From JAWXBK01 sp034439975 (GTDB lineage Bacteria; Pseudomonadota; Alphaproteobacteria; Dongiales; Dongiaceae): a stretch of 64,000 nt of DNA. The position numbers and the translations under genes are program-made. How positions within the stretch are numbered: position 1 is the first letter of the stretch; each line of letters begins with the position of its first letter. The notes beneath the pieces are model-generated. The model did no database searches and was not told the DNA's origin. It saw only the letters and a program-made list of their open reading frames with translations. The stretch spans positions 19,370-83,369 of the forward strand of contig JAWXBK010000021.1 of the NCBI GenBank assembly GCA_034439975.1. Direction: 5' to 3'. Below are positions 1 to 8,342 of this stretch, piece after piece.

Positions 1-402
1 GATATCGCCAAAAAAGAGGGACTTGCTCCCGGTATGACGCCGCTGTCGGGTGGTGTCGCCCTGCATATCGCCTGCCATGCGCGCGCGCAGAACATGGGCC
101 AGAAAGCGGCCGAGATGCTGCGGCTTCTTCCCGGCATCGATCTCGCGGTGATCGAACGTTGCGCCGGTCATGGCGGATCCTGGGGCGTGATGAAGGGGAA
201 TTTCGAAACAGCGATCAAGATCGGCAAACCCGTCGCGCGTCAGGCGGCGAAAAGCGAGAAGCGTATCGTCGCCTCGGAATGTCCGCTCGCGGGCATGCAT
301 ATCCTGCAGGGCATGGAGCGGATCAAGGATGCGACCGTGCCCGGCGATGCGCCGCATCCGATCCAGCTGATCGCCCGCGCCTACGGGCTCGAAACAGAGT
401 AA
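1..402 (+). CDS. Fe-S / CCG-domain oxidoreductase subunit (GlpC/HdrB-like), C-terminal part
   Basis: The reading frame is open from base 1, so the N-terminus lies left of the window; 133 residues remain. The visible part carries a cysteine-rich CCG-type domain: HIACHARAQNMG and, about 35 residues later, CAGHGGSWG. Such domains bind a [4Fe-4S] or cysteine-ligated centre in GlpC, LutA and heterodisulfide-reductase-like electron carriers. The DUF3501 gene starts 12 bases downstream. In many proteobacteria a heterodisulfide-reductase-like Fe-S protein and DUF3501 travel with a rubrerythrin gene, so an oxidative-stress electron-transfer role is plausible but inferred. The electron partner cannot be told from this fragment. 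Confidence 0.75.
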   Translation, partial: DIAKKEGLAPGMTPLSGGVALHIACHARAQNMGQKAAEMLRLLPGIDLAVIERCAGHGGSWGVMKGNFETAIKIGKPVARQAAKSEKRIVASECPLAGMHILQGMERIKDATVPGDAPHPIQLIARAYGLETE

Positions 403-413
403 GGATCCAGGCG

Positions 414-1013
414 ATGACGGCACTCGCAAAGCGACGCAGCATCACGCGGGCCGATCTCATGCCGCTCAAGGAGTACACGGCGATCCGCAAGGCGCGCCGC
501 GCCGAGATCGTGTCGCGCAAGCGCAGTCGTCGCATGGAAATCGGGCCGGTCGCGACCTTCCATTTCGAAAATTTCGAGACGATGTGGCTGCAGATCCAGG
601 AGATGCTCTACATCGAGAAAGGTGGCGACGCACAGATCGACGACGAGCTCGCGGCGTATGGCCCGATGATTCCGAACGGCCGCGAACTCGTTGCCACGGT
701 CCTCTTCGAGATCGACGAGCCGACACGGCGCAAGGCGTTTCTCTCGCGCCTCGGCGGTATCGAGGAAACCGCGTTCATTCGCGTCGGTGGCGAGATCGTC
801 AAGGCGGTGCCGGAAGCCGATGTCGACCGTACCAACGCCGATGGCAAGGCCTCGTCGGTGCAGTTCCTGCATTTCCCGTTCACCGACGCGCAGGTCGCGG
901 CCTTCGTGAAGCCCGGTGCCGAAGTGGTGATCGGATTCAGTCATCCGGTCTATGGCCATATGTCGATCATGCCGGAAACCGTTCGCGCGGCGCTCACCGA
1001 AGATTTCGACTAG
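414..1013 (+). CDS. DUF3501 family protein
   Basis: A 199-residue soluble protein with no signal peptide or membrane segment. Start at ATG 414 is chosen because AAGGA lies about 10 bases upstream and the protein then begins with the family-like ITRADLMPLKEY; an upstream in-frame extension would run back through the Fe-S gene. Charged and aromatic stretches such as FHFENFETMWLQIQEML are typical of DUF3501. It follows the CCG Fe-S gene with a 12-base gap and is probably co-transcribed. The biochemical function is unknown; the link to rubrerythrin and Fe-S electron carriers is by family context only. Confidence 0.8.
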   Translation: MTALAKRRSITRADLMPLKEYTAIRKARRAEIVSRKRSRRMEIGPVATFHFENFETMWLQIQEMLYIEKGGDAQIDDELAAYGPMIPNGRELVATVLFEIDEPTRRKAFLSRLGGIEETAFIRVGGEIVKAVPEADVDRTNADGKASSVQFLHFPFTDAQVAAFVKPGAEVVIGFSHPVYGHMSIMPETVRAALTEDFD

Positions 1014-1033
1014 CGCCGCGGCGCCCGATCCTG

Positions 1034-1730
1034 CTACGTGGCGATCCGCTTCTGCAGATCGGTCAGCGCGACATGGCCAACAAATCCCCCGCCTGAGATC
1101 GCCGGCCTGTCCGCTTCGATCGCGTGGGCGAAAACGATCGCCGGATCGCGTTCGAGCGTCTGCACATGCCGATGCAGGTTCGGATAGTCGCGACGATCAA
1201 TCGCCTTGTGATAGTCCGCCCAGCGCGCGATCCCCATGAAATAGGCATCGGCGACGCTGCGTCGCTCGCCGACAAGCCAGTCCCGGCCGGCGAGCATCGC
1301 GTCGAGCTGTCCGTGCGTCTTGGCGACCTGCTGCCGGCCGAGATCCCGCAGCATCGCCTGTACCGACGGATCTTCCGCCATCTGATAGGCGGTCCAGAGC
1401 GGACTGAAGGCGGCAAAGAATGTCGTCGTCAGGTATGACAGCATCCGGTTGAGGCGGTCGAAATCGCCGCTGCCCTGCGCGAAGCCCGCGATCGATGCCG
1501 CGCACACCGATATTCTGCAGGATGGCCGCGCTCTCGCTCAGCGTGGCACCGTTCTCGAGCAACAGCACCGGCGTTTCCCGTATCTCGTTCACTCGCGCGT
1601 ACAGATCGTTCTGCATATCGTCGGGCATGTTGATACGGCAGAGGCGGCAGGGCTGGCCCAGCCATTCAAGGACCACGATCGATCCGAACGAGCAGCCTTG
1701 CGGGACGCCATAAAAAAGCACCGGTTCCAT
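1034..1730 (-). pseudogene. Glutathione S-transferase family gene, frameshifted
   Basis: Two minus-strand frames together make one GST-like protein of about 230 residues. The N-terminal thioredoxin-fold part starts at ATG 1730, preceded by GGAGA, and reads MEPVLFYGVPQGCSFGSIVV up to about LQNIGVRGIDRG. The helical C-terminal domain (GDFDRLNRMLSYLTTTFF to the stop at 1034) is in the next frame. Skipping one base near 1478-1490 joins the frames as GIDRGLAQGSGDFD, so one extra base is present. The N-terminal S-S/P-E-S motif (LSESAAIL) for glutathione binding is intact. Either a decayed gene or a consensus error in a G/C-rich tract. It is divergent from the HxlR regulator and is its obvious candidate target. 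Confidence 0.75.
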
Positions 1731-1817
1731 GTTGATCTCCCTGCGCGATGATAATGTTGCGAATGGCTCCCATATGCGCGACGCCGCAGGGGTCGTAAAG
1801 AACGCACAAAAATGTCG

Positions 1818-1841
1818 CGCGGTAACATAAATTATACCGCG
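1818..1841. promoter_or_regulatory. Palindrome, likely HxlR operator
   Basis: A perfect 7-base inverted repeat, CGCGGTA and TACCGCG, flanks a 10-base AT-rich spacer (ACATAAATTA). It sits 21 bases before the HxlR start and about 88 bases before the divergent GST start, where a dimeric regulator could cover the regulator's own promoter. Binding is inferred from placement and symmetry. Confidence 0.5.
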
Positions 1842-1862
1842 GTCATGCGATGAGGTGACGCG

Positions 1863-2222
1863 ATGAAGGAAACCATATCGGGCTGTCCGATCGAAGACGC
1901 GATGCGCCTTCTGGGTGGCCGCTGGCGAACGCTGCTGATCTACTATTTGATCGATGGACCGAAGCGGTTCAGCGATCTGCGCCGCGACAATCCGAAAATC
2001 TCGCACCGGATGCTGACGCTCGATCTGCGCGATCTCGAGGCGGCCGGCGTGATTTCGCGGACGGTCTATCCCGAGATACCGCTGCGCGTCGAATCTGCGC
2101 TGGCGGCAGCGGGAGAGAATCTCGTGCCGCTGATCAACGCGCTCGGCGACTGGTGGGAGACGCTCGGCAGTTTCCGCCCGCGCACGATGGCAGGCTTGCG
2201 CCGACCCGGTCCCGCCGCCTAG
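1863..2222 (+). CDS. HxlR-family winged-helix transcriptional regulator
   Basis: A 119-residue single-domain DNA-binding protein. The HxlR signature is clear: CPIEDAMRLLGGRWRTLLIYYL, then the recognition helix region RFSDLRRDNPKISHRMLTLDLRDLE and the wing (GVISRTVYPEIPLRVE). Cys8 occupies the position of the single redox- or aldehyde-reactive cysteine found in several HxlR proteins such as HypR and YodB, so a sulfhydryl-stress sensor is possible. It is divergent from a GST gene and shares a 132-base intergenic region containing a palindrome. Regulation of the GST gene and autoregulation are inferred. Confidence 0.88.
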   Translation: MKETISGCPIEDAMRLLGGRWRTLLIYYLIDGPKRFSDLRRDNPKISHRMLTLDLRDLEAAGVISRTVYPEIPLRVESALAAAGENLVPLINALGDWWETLGSFRPRTMAGLRRPGPAA

Positions 2223-2256
2223 TTTCCCGCAGGCGTCACCCATGGATGGGCGGCCG

Positions 2257-4246
2257 ATGAATCACGGCAACCGCAACGTGCTTCGGGTGGTCGTCGCCGC
2301 GGCGATGACACTCGCGGCTTTCTGCTTCACCGCGGGCCCGGCGCCCGCGGCCGGCCTTGCCGACATTATCGACCGGCTCGATCCGCATTCCTGTTATGTC
2401 GGCAATCTCGTCTGCGTCACCGTGCCGGCGCCCCTCGATCACGACAATCCGGCCGACAATCGCACCCTCGATATCGAATATGCGATTCATCTGGCGACCG
2501 GCGACTATCGCGGCGTTCTCATCTATGCCGTGGGCGGGCCGGGCCAGGCCGGCGTCGGCATTTCCGACTGGGCGCTGTGGTCCTTCGACCAGCGCATCCT
2601 CGAACATTACGACATCGTGCTGTTCGATCAGCGCGGCATGGGCCCGCGCCATGGCGTCGATTGCCGCCGCGCCGCTGCCGTCTATTCGCTGATCCCGTGG
2701 AATTTTGAGCATCCCGAGATCAATGTCGATCAGGCCGGCACGTTCGTGACCGACTGCATCACCGAATCCGGTCGCGCCGAGATCTTGCCATTTCTCGGTA
2801 CGCGACAGGCGGTGCGCGATCTGGAAGTTTTTCGCCAGGCCATCGGTGCGCCGCAGATCTGGATCTATGGCGCCAGTTACGGCACGTTTTTCGCGCAGGC
2901 CTATGCCGCAACATATCCCGACGCGATCGAAGGCCTGATCCTCGACAGTGTGATGGATCCGGCCGCGAACATCTCGAATGACGGGATCGTGGGGGCGCGT
3001 GCCGCCGAGGATCTCTTCGAGCGCCTGGGCCGCGCCTGCCAGGACGATGCCGATTGCGGCGGGCTGTTCGAGACCTCGGTGACCGATGCCTATGACCGGC
3101 TGCTGGCGCAACTCGAACGGGCGCCGATCGATGTTCCGTTTCCGCTCTCGAGCGGCCGGGCTCGAAGAGCGCGAGCTCACGCGCGATATGGTGGCCGGCA
3201 GTCTTTCCTATGCGTTGTACACGCCCTTCGATCGCACGGCCTTCCTGCATGCGCTTGCCTCGGCGGAGCAGGGCGAACTGGTACCGATGCTGCGCATGGC
3301 CTATCGCGCGCTCGAATTCGATGCCGACACGATGACGCCGCTCGCGGTCGAGGGCACCAACTCCGGCATGTACTGGGGTGCGTTCTACGCCGTCTCCTGT
3401 CCCGATTACGGTATCCAGCCTGCCGACCCGGCGGCCAGCGCCTTGTCGGTGTTCAAGGACGGTCTCGATTATCGCAGCGAGTTTCCGCGCTTCTTTCACT
3501 ACATGATCGGGCTCAATCTCGAATGCCAGTTCTGGCCCGGGCTCGATGAACGACAGACGATACCGTTATTCGCCGGTGGCAATTTCAAGACGCTCATCCT
3601 CGCCAGCGATGCCGATCACGCGACGCCGATCGCGCAGGCGACCAGCGTCTACGAGCGGCTCAGCGATGCAACGATGATCACGGTCGAAGACGGGCCGCAT
3701 GTCGTGCTCGGCTGGGGCGATGCCTGCGTCGAAAATGTGGTCACCAGCTGGCTGGTATCGGGACGAGAGCCGAAACCCGGCGAGATTCATTGCAAACAAT
3801 CGGTGCTCGATCCCTATTACGTCGTCGAGGTAACGCAAAACTACGATCCGGCCGACGCCGCCGATATCGGCTGGGGCGCCGTCAGTGCGGTCATTTCGGC
3901 AGAGCTCACATCGGGCTGGGGCGGCAGCGAAGCGATGACGATCGGCTGCGATCACGGCGGCACGCTTACCCTCGCGCGGCCGACGCATGACGCCTACATC
4001 TATCGCTACGAGATGGACGAATGCCGCGTCTGGGCCGATACGGCGCTGACCGGCATGGCGGTCTATCGCGACACCCATGACGACTGGGGCTGGCAAATGA
4101 CGTTCGATGTCGCCGGCGCGCATAGCGGCAAGATCGCTTACGAGTTCGATTTCCAGACCGGCGACGAACGGATCGAGGGGATCCATGACGGCCATACGCT
4201 CGGCGTTGTTGCGACGACCCCGCTGCCGAGCAAGAAGGCGCGCTGA
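2257..4246 (+). pseudogene. Secreted S33-type alpha/beta-hydrolase (TAP-like peptidase), frameshifted
   Basis: The protein is split over two frames. The first begins with a signal peptide (MNHGNRNVLRVVVAAAMTLA, ending near GPAPAAG) and holds the oxyanion region VGGPGQAG, FDQRGMG and the nucleophile elbow GASYGT. The second, entered near 3153-3160 by skipping one base in the GGCCGGG tract, carries the catalytic Asp region (LILASDADHATP), the His region (VEDGPHVVLGW) and a C-terminal beta-rich extension. Joined, it is about 660 residues, like tripeptidyl-aminopeptidase-type exported hydrolases with a TAP-like C-terminal domain. All triad residues survive, which favours a recent mutation or a consensus error. 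ATG 2242 is an alternative start; 2257 gives a cleaner signal peptide. Confidence 0.78.
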
Positions 4247-4265
4247 ACCGATGCGCTGACGCGTG

Positions 4266-4763
4266 TCAGGGTGCGTTAAGCTTTGATGTTAGGCGCGCTG
4301 GCCCGTGCTTAATGTTTTGATGGCAGATGAATTCCAAAGGCCGAGAGTCGCCTCGTCGCCGCCTCCACTGCTTGCGGAGAAAATTCATCAGCGTATTGAG
4401 CACAAGATATTCTCCAGTCAGTTTCGGCTTTCCATTCTCGACCAATAGACGAAACCCAGGTGTTTCCGTGCTCGCAAGAGCCCAATCCTCAAGGCAGGCT
4501 ATAAGACCCTTGCGTGCGAGTTTCTGACGAGTTCGGGTCGCTGATGTTCTGCGTTTGTTTTTGACCGACAGAAGTTCTTCATAAGCAGTCAATACCGCAT
4601 GAAAATCTCTTTCAATGGCACTTTCTGCACGCGATCCTTCGATCTCACAAAGATGCTCAAAAACCTTCCAGTAATAATCATCCCGATTTTGAAGTTTGGC
4701 GTTGTGCATCATTCGTCGCAGAGCAGCCGGATCACGGATTCGCTGAAAATCAGGATCCTTCAT
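4266..4763 (-). CDS. Hypothetical protein, AT-richer than neighbours
   Basis: A 165-residue protein I do not recognise. It is mainly helical and charged, with no membrane segment or signal peptide; the C-terminus has a basic patch (FLRKQWRRRRGD). ATG 4763 overlaps the stop of the upstream hydrolase (ATGA-type overlap; GTG 4766 is also possible), so translation is probably coupled. Base composition is visibly lower in GC than the surrounding genes, which suggests acquisition by transfer. It ends 20 bases from the convergent end of the S33 peptidase gene. Confidence 0.65.
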   Translation of the reverse strand: MKDPDFQRIRDPAALRRMMHNAKLQNRDDYYWKVFEHLCEIEGSRAESAIERDFHAVLTAYEELLSVKNKRRTSATRTRQKLARKGLIACLEDWALASTETPGFRLLVENGKPKLTGEYLVLNTLMNFLRKQWRRRRGDSRPLEFICHQNIKHGPARLTSKLNAP

Positions 4764-5689
4764 CACTCATCTCCTATCCTGCTAGAACCACGTTTGGGTG
4801 CCCCGAAAAAATCGAGCAACGCGGCGGCGGCGTTCTCCGGTTCTTCCTCGACGATGAAATGGCCGCAATCGAGTGCGATCTCGCGCACATCGTCGGCCCA
4901 ACGCCGCCAGACCGCGCCCGGCGTGCAGCCGGTCGATGCGGCGGAATGCCCGATATATCCGCGGCCCCAGAGAATCAGCATCGGACATTCGATCCTGCGG
5001 CCGGCCTCGCGGTCGGCGCGGTCGTCCGCCCAGTCGCAGGTAGCACCCGCGCGATAGTCCTCGCAGGTCGCCTGCACGGTCGCCGGGTTGCGGAACTGCG
5101 CGATATATTGCGCGACCGCTACGGGATCGAGCCGGCTCGCATCGCCCGCCCAGCGTTCGAGCAGATGTCGCACGAAGAACTCCGGATCGCCGCCGATCAG
5201 CCGTTCCGGCAGTGGTGCCGGCACCGCGAGAAACGGCCAGTGATAGGTCGCAATCGCCTCGGCCGCGTTCATGCCTTCCCAGATGTCGATCGTCGGTACC
5301 GTGTCGAGCGAGGCGAAGCGCCGGACGTGATCGGGATGATCGAGTGCGAGCCGGTAGGCGACCCGCGCGCCGCGATCGTGGCCGGCGAGATCGAAGCGGT
5401 CATGGCCGAGCGCGCGCATCAGCGCCACCATGTCGCCGGCCATCGCACGCTTTGAATAGTTCCGATGTTCGATATCGGGCGCCGGCCCGCGGCTCGCGCC
5501 ATAGCCGCGCAGATCCGGCATCACCAGTGTGAAACGCTGCGCCAATGCCGGTGCGATCTTGTGCCAGATCGCATGGGTCTGCGGATAACCGTGCAGCAGC
5601 AGCAAAGGTGGGCCGGATCCGCCCTGCCGATAAAAGATCGAGACTTCGTTGCCGAGCGCGATGCGGTCGCTTTCGAATCCGTCGAACAT
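4763..5689 (-). CDS. Alpha/beta hydrolase, haloacetate-dehalogenase-like
   Basis: A 308-residue cytosolic hydrolase. The nucleophile elbow is GHDRGAR, so the nucleophile is Asp, as in haloalkane and fluoroacetate dehalogenases and epoxide hydrolases. The following Arg pattern (HDRGARVAYR), ASLDTVPT with the acid Asp, a cap-domain TYHWPF (His-Trp) and a late catalytic His (DCGHFIVEEEPE) match the fluoroacetate-dehalogenase layout of Asp, two Arg, His-Trp halide pocket and His. Oxyanion motif HGYPQ is present. Substrate is not proven; epoxide hydrolase activity is the main alternative. It is transcribed ahead of the orphan gene at 4266-4763. Confidence 0.8.
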   Translation of the reverse strand: MFDGFESDRIALGNEVSIFYRQGGSGPPLLLLHGYPQTHAIWHKIAPALAQRFTLVMPDLRGYGASRGPAPDIEHRNYSKRAMAGDMVALMRALGHDRFDLAGHDRGARVAYRLALDHPDHVRRFASLDTVPTIDIWEGMNAAEAIATYHWPFLAVPAPLPERLIGGDPEFFVRHLLERWAGDASRLDPVAVAQYIAQFRNPATVQATCEDYRAGATCDWADDRADREAGRRIECPMLILWGRGYIGHSAASTGCTPGAVWRRWADDVREIALDCGHFIVEEEPENAAAALLDFFGAPKRGSSRIGDE

Positions 5690-5705
5690 CGCGTTCGGTC
5701 CTGTT

Positions 5706-6245
5706 CTAGCGGAACACTTCGCCGTCGAGCGAACCCCAGATCTCGCCGCGTTCGACCCAGCCGCGATATCCCTGCAGTTTGACCAGACACCAGTCGGTTT
5801 CGTCGCACTCGAGAAGTTGTCCGATCACGCCGGGATCCATCCGGACGGCGGCCTTGGCCTCCGGCTGCGGCGTCAGATGCGCGACACGCTGTTCGTCGAT
5901 CACCATGAAACTGCGTTCGCCGTCGATCATGCTCTGATGCACCCAGCCTTCGGTGCCTTCGTGATCGCGGATCTGCCGCCAGGTATCGAACTCGCCGATC
6001 ACCAGAACCGGCAGGCCCTTGCGTTGATAGACCCATTCGATCGGGTGGGTGAGACCGGGCCCGGTGCGCAGATTGACTTCGTTCGAGCGCAGCGACACGA
6101 AGCGCGGCACCGGCAGGCCCGACGGGTTCTCGACCGAATTCTGCGCGGAAGCACCGGATCCGGCGGGTGCGATGAGGCCAAATGCCATCGTCGCGACACA
6201 GAGGGCTGTCATGGCCATGAACCGAACAAGTCGGGGGGATTGCAT
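5706..6245 (-). CDS. Exported SH3-domain protein
   Basis: A 179-residue protein. The start at ATG 6245 has GGAGGCG upstream and gives a signal peptide (LVRFMAMTALCVATMAFGLI ending near GASAQ). The mature part holds two bacterial SH3 (SH3_3/SH3_4) segments: one with the diagnostic VNLRTGPG and ending EGWVHQSMI, and a second ending YRGWVERGEIW. Such domains bind cell-wall peptides or act as structural modules in the periplasm. It is divergent from a D-2-hydroxyacid dehydrogenase gene, a pairing seen in other alphaproteobacteria. An upstream in-frame extension to 6347 lacks a ribosome site and would bury the signal peptide. Confidence 0.85.
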   Translation of the reverse strand: MQSPRLVRFMAMTALCVATMAFGLIAPAGSGASAQNSVENPSGLPVPRFVSLRSNEVNLRTGPGLTHPIEWVYQRKGLPVLVIGEFDTWRQIRDHEGTEGWVHQSMIDGERSFMVIDEQRVAHLTPQPEAKAAVRMDPGVIGQLLECDETDWCLVKLQGYRGWVERGEIWGSLDGEVFR

Positions 6246-6483
6246 CGGTAGAACGCCTCCTGGTCTTGGAAAGAACCGGCGAACGAATCGGCCGCGACGC
6301 AGCCGCGCCTTCATGCGATTCTGCCTGTCGCGCGCGGTTGCGGGCAAGCATCGTTCCCCGGGCGCGGTGCTATGCTGGACAAGGAAAAACCGGCTTGCTA
6401 TTGGCAGGCCGCAATCGGGCCATCGGGACCCCGCCGTCGACCCTCAATCGACGGTTCCCGCCAAGGCCCCTCAGGGAGCGTCC

Positions 6484-7467
6484 ATGGCCACGAAGCCGCT
6501 CGTCGTCGTCACCCGAAAGCTGCCGGATCCAATCGAAACCCGGATGATGGAGCTGTTCCGGGTCAAACTGAACCTGGAGGACAAGCCGCTGGGCCAGGCC
6601 GAACTGATCCAGGCGGTCAAGGAAGCCGACGTGCTGGTGCCGACCGTCACCGACCGGATCGATTCCGCGGTGCTCTCGCAGGCCGGGCCGCAGCTTCGCC
6701 TGATCGCCTCGTTCGGTACCGGCGTCGACCATATCGATCTCGCGACGGCACGCCAGCGCGGCATCACCATCACCAACACACCCGGTGTCCTCACCGAAGA
6801 CACCGCCGACATGACGATGGCGCTGATCCTGTCGGTGCCGCGCCGGCTCGCGGAAGGCGAGCGCCTGATCCGTTCGGGCAACTGGACCGGCTGGGGGCCG
6901 ACCACGATGCTCGGCCATCGCATCTGGGGAAAACGCCTCGGCATCATCGGCATGGGCCGCATCGGCACCGCCGTGGCGCGCCGTGCGCGCGGCTTCGGCC
7001 TCGCGATCCACTATCACAATCGCCGCCGCGTCCACACCGAACTCGAGACCGAGCTCGAGGCGACCTATTGGGAAAGCCTCGACCAGATGCTGGCGCGCAT
7101 GGACATCATCTCGATCAACTGTCCGCATACGCCGGCGACTTATCATCTGCTCTCGGCGCGTCGGCTCAAGCTGCTGCAGCGCCAGGCCTATGTGGTGAAT
7201 ACCTCGCGCGGCGAAGTGATCGACGAGAACGCGCTCACCCGCATGCTCGAAAAGGGCGAGATCGCCGGCGCCGGCCTCGACGTGTTCGAGCATGAACCGG
7301 CCGTCAACCCGCGGCTGCTGCGGCTCGACAATGTCGTGCTGCTGCCACATATGAGTTCAGCGACGATCGAGGGCCGTATCGACATGGGCGAGAAGGTCAT
7401 CATCAACATCAAGACCTTCGTCGACGGCCACCGTCCGCCCGACCGCGTCATCGAGGCGATGATCTAG
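6484..7467 (+). CDS. D-2-hydroxyacid dehydrogenase (glyoxylate/hydroxypyruvate reductase type)
   Basis: A 327-residue NAD(P)-dependent enzyme. The Rossmann motif GMGRIG lies in the middle, followed by an Arg-rich patch (HNRRRVH), which in GRHPR-like enzymes often points to NADPH. The catalytic Arg (TSRGEVID), Glu (GLDVFEHEP) and His (LPHMSSAT) are all present, as is the substrate-binding loop SFGTGVDHID. Start ATG 6484 has GGGAG upstream; longer in-frame starts run back through the divergent promoter. Likely reduces glyoxylate or hydroxypyruvate; the exact substrate is unknown. Confidence 0.88.
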   Translation: MATKPLVVVTRKLPDPIETRMMELFRVKLNLEDKPLGQAELIQAVKEADVLVPTVTDRIDSAVLSQAGPQLRLIASFGTGVDHIDLATARQRGITITNTPGVLTEDTADMTMALILSVPRRLAEGERLIRSGNWTGWGPTTMLGHRIWGKRLGIIGMGRIGTAVARRARGFGLAIHYHNRRRVHTELETELEATYWESLDQMLARMDIISINCPHTPATYHLLSARRLKLLQRQAYVVNTSRGEVIDENALTRMLEKGEIAGAGLDVFEHEPAVNPRLLRLDNVVLLPHMSSATIEGRIDMGEKVIINIKTFVDGHRPPDRVIEAMI

Positions 7468-7512
7468 CGGTCTTTGCGTTGCGGGTTTCTTCCGGAGAAA
7501 TATTCTCGCCGT

Positions 7513-8316
7513 TCACGCCGCGTGCACGGCGAGGTCGCGGATCGTCGCCTGCAGCCCGCAGAGCGCGCAGTCGGGCGCGCGGCGCAACGCGATCTCGGTG
7601 AAGCGCGCATCCATCGCGTCATAGAGCAGCAGCCGGCCGGACAGGCCGAGCCCGAGCCCCAGTATCTCCTTGATCACTTCGGTCGCCTGCAGCGTACCCA
7701 TGACGCCGGCCAAAGCGCCGATGATCCCCGCCTCTTCGCAGCGCGGCACGAGATCCTCGCCCGGCCGGTCGGGAAAGAGGCAGCGATAGCAGGGATGCGG
7801 CGGTCCCAGATGCGATTTGAAGGTCGAGATCTGTGCCTCGAAGCGAAAGAGCGAGGCCGCGACCAGTGTCTTTCCGGCCAGATGACAGGCATCGTTGAGC
7901 AGATAGCGCGTCGCGAAATTGTCGCTGCCGTCGGCAACGATGTCGTACTGCCCGATCAGATCGGCGGCATTCGCCGCGGTAAGGCGCAGGCGATGTGGCT
8001 CGATGCGGATTTCGGGGTTCATGCGCCGCGCACCGTCCGATGCGCTCTCGACCTTGGGCCGGCCGACATCCTCGGTGCGATGGATCACCTGGCGCTGCAG
8101 GTTGGTGAGATCGACGACATCGTCGTCGACGATGCCGATGCGGCCGATTCCGGCGGCGGCGAGATAGAGTGTCAGCGGCGAACCCAGCCCGCCGGCACCG
8201 ACGATCAGTACGCTCGCGGCGAGCAGTTTCGCTTGGCCCTCCTCGCCGACCTCGTCGAGCACGACATGCCGCGCATAGCGCAGCAGTTGCTCGTCGCTGA
8301 GTTCGGTTGCGGTCAT
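7513..8316 (-). CDS. moeB: HesA/MoeB/ThiF-family adenylyltransferase
   Basis: A 267-residue E1-like enzyme that adenylates the C-terminal glycine of a sulfur-carrier protein such as MoaD or ThiS. Visible features are the nucleotide-binding loop GAGGLGSP, the conserved DLTNLQRQVIH, the adenylate-pocket DGSDNFATRYL and the two structural zinc pairs CYRC and CALC. There is no rhodanese domain, so it is the short bacterial form. It lies 26 bases downstream of cysK and may be co-transcribed, which fits sulfur transfer. ThiF is the alternative; molybdopterin or thiamin assignment cannot be settled from sequence alone. Confidence 0.85.
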   Translation of the reverse strand: MTATELSDEQLLRYARHVVLDEVGEEGQAKLLAASVLIVGAGGLGSPLTLYLAAAGIGRIGIVDDDVVDLTNLQRQVIHRTEDVGRPKVESASDGARRMNPEIRIEPHRLRLTAANAADLIGQYDIVADGSDNFATRYLLNDACHLAGKTLVAASLFRFEAQISTFKSHLGPPHPCYRCLFPDRPGEDLVPRCEEAGIIGALAGVMGTLQATEVIKEILGLGLGLSGRLLLYDAMDARFTEIALRRAPDCALCGLQATIRDLAVHAA

Positions 8317-8342
8317 GATCGGTTGCGCCCCCGCCCGCTTTG

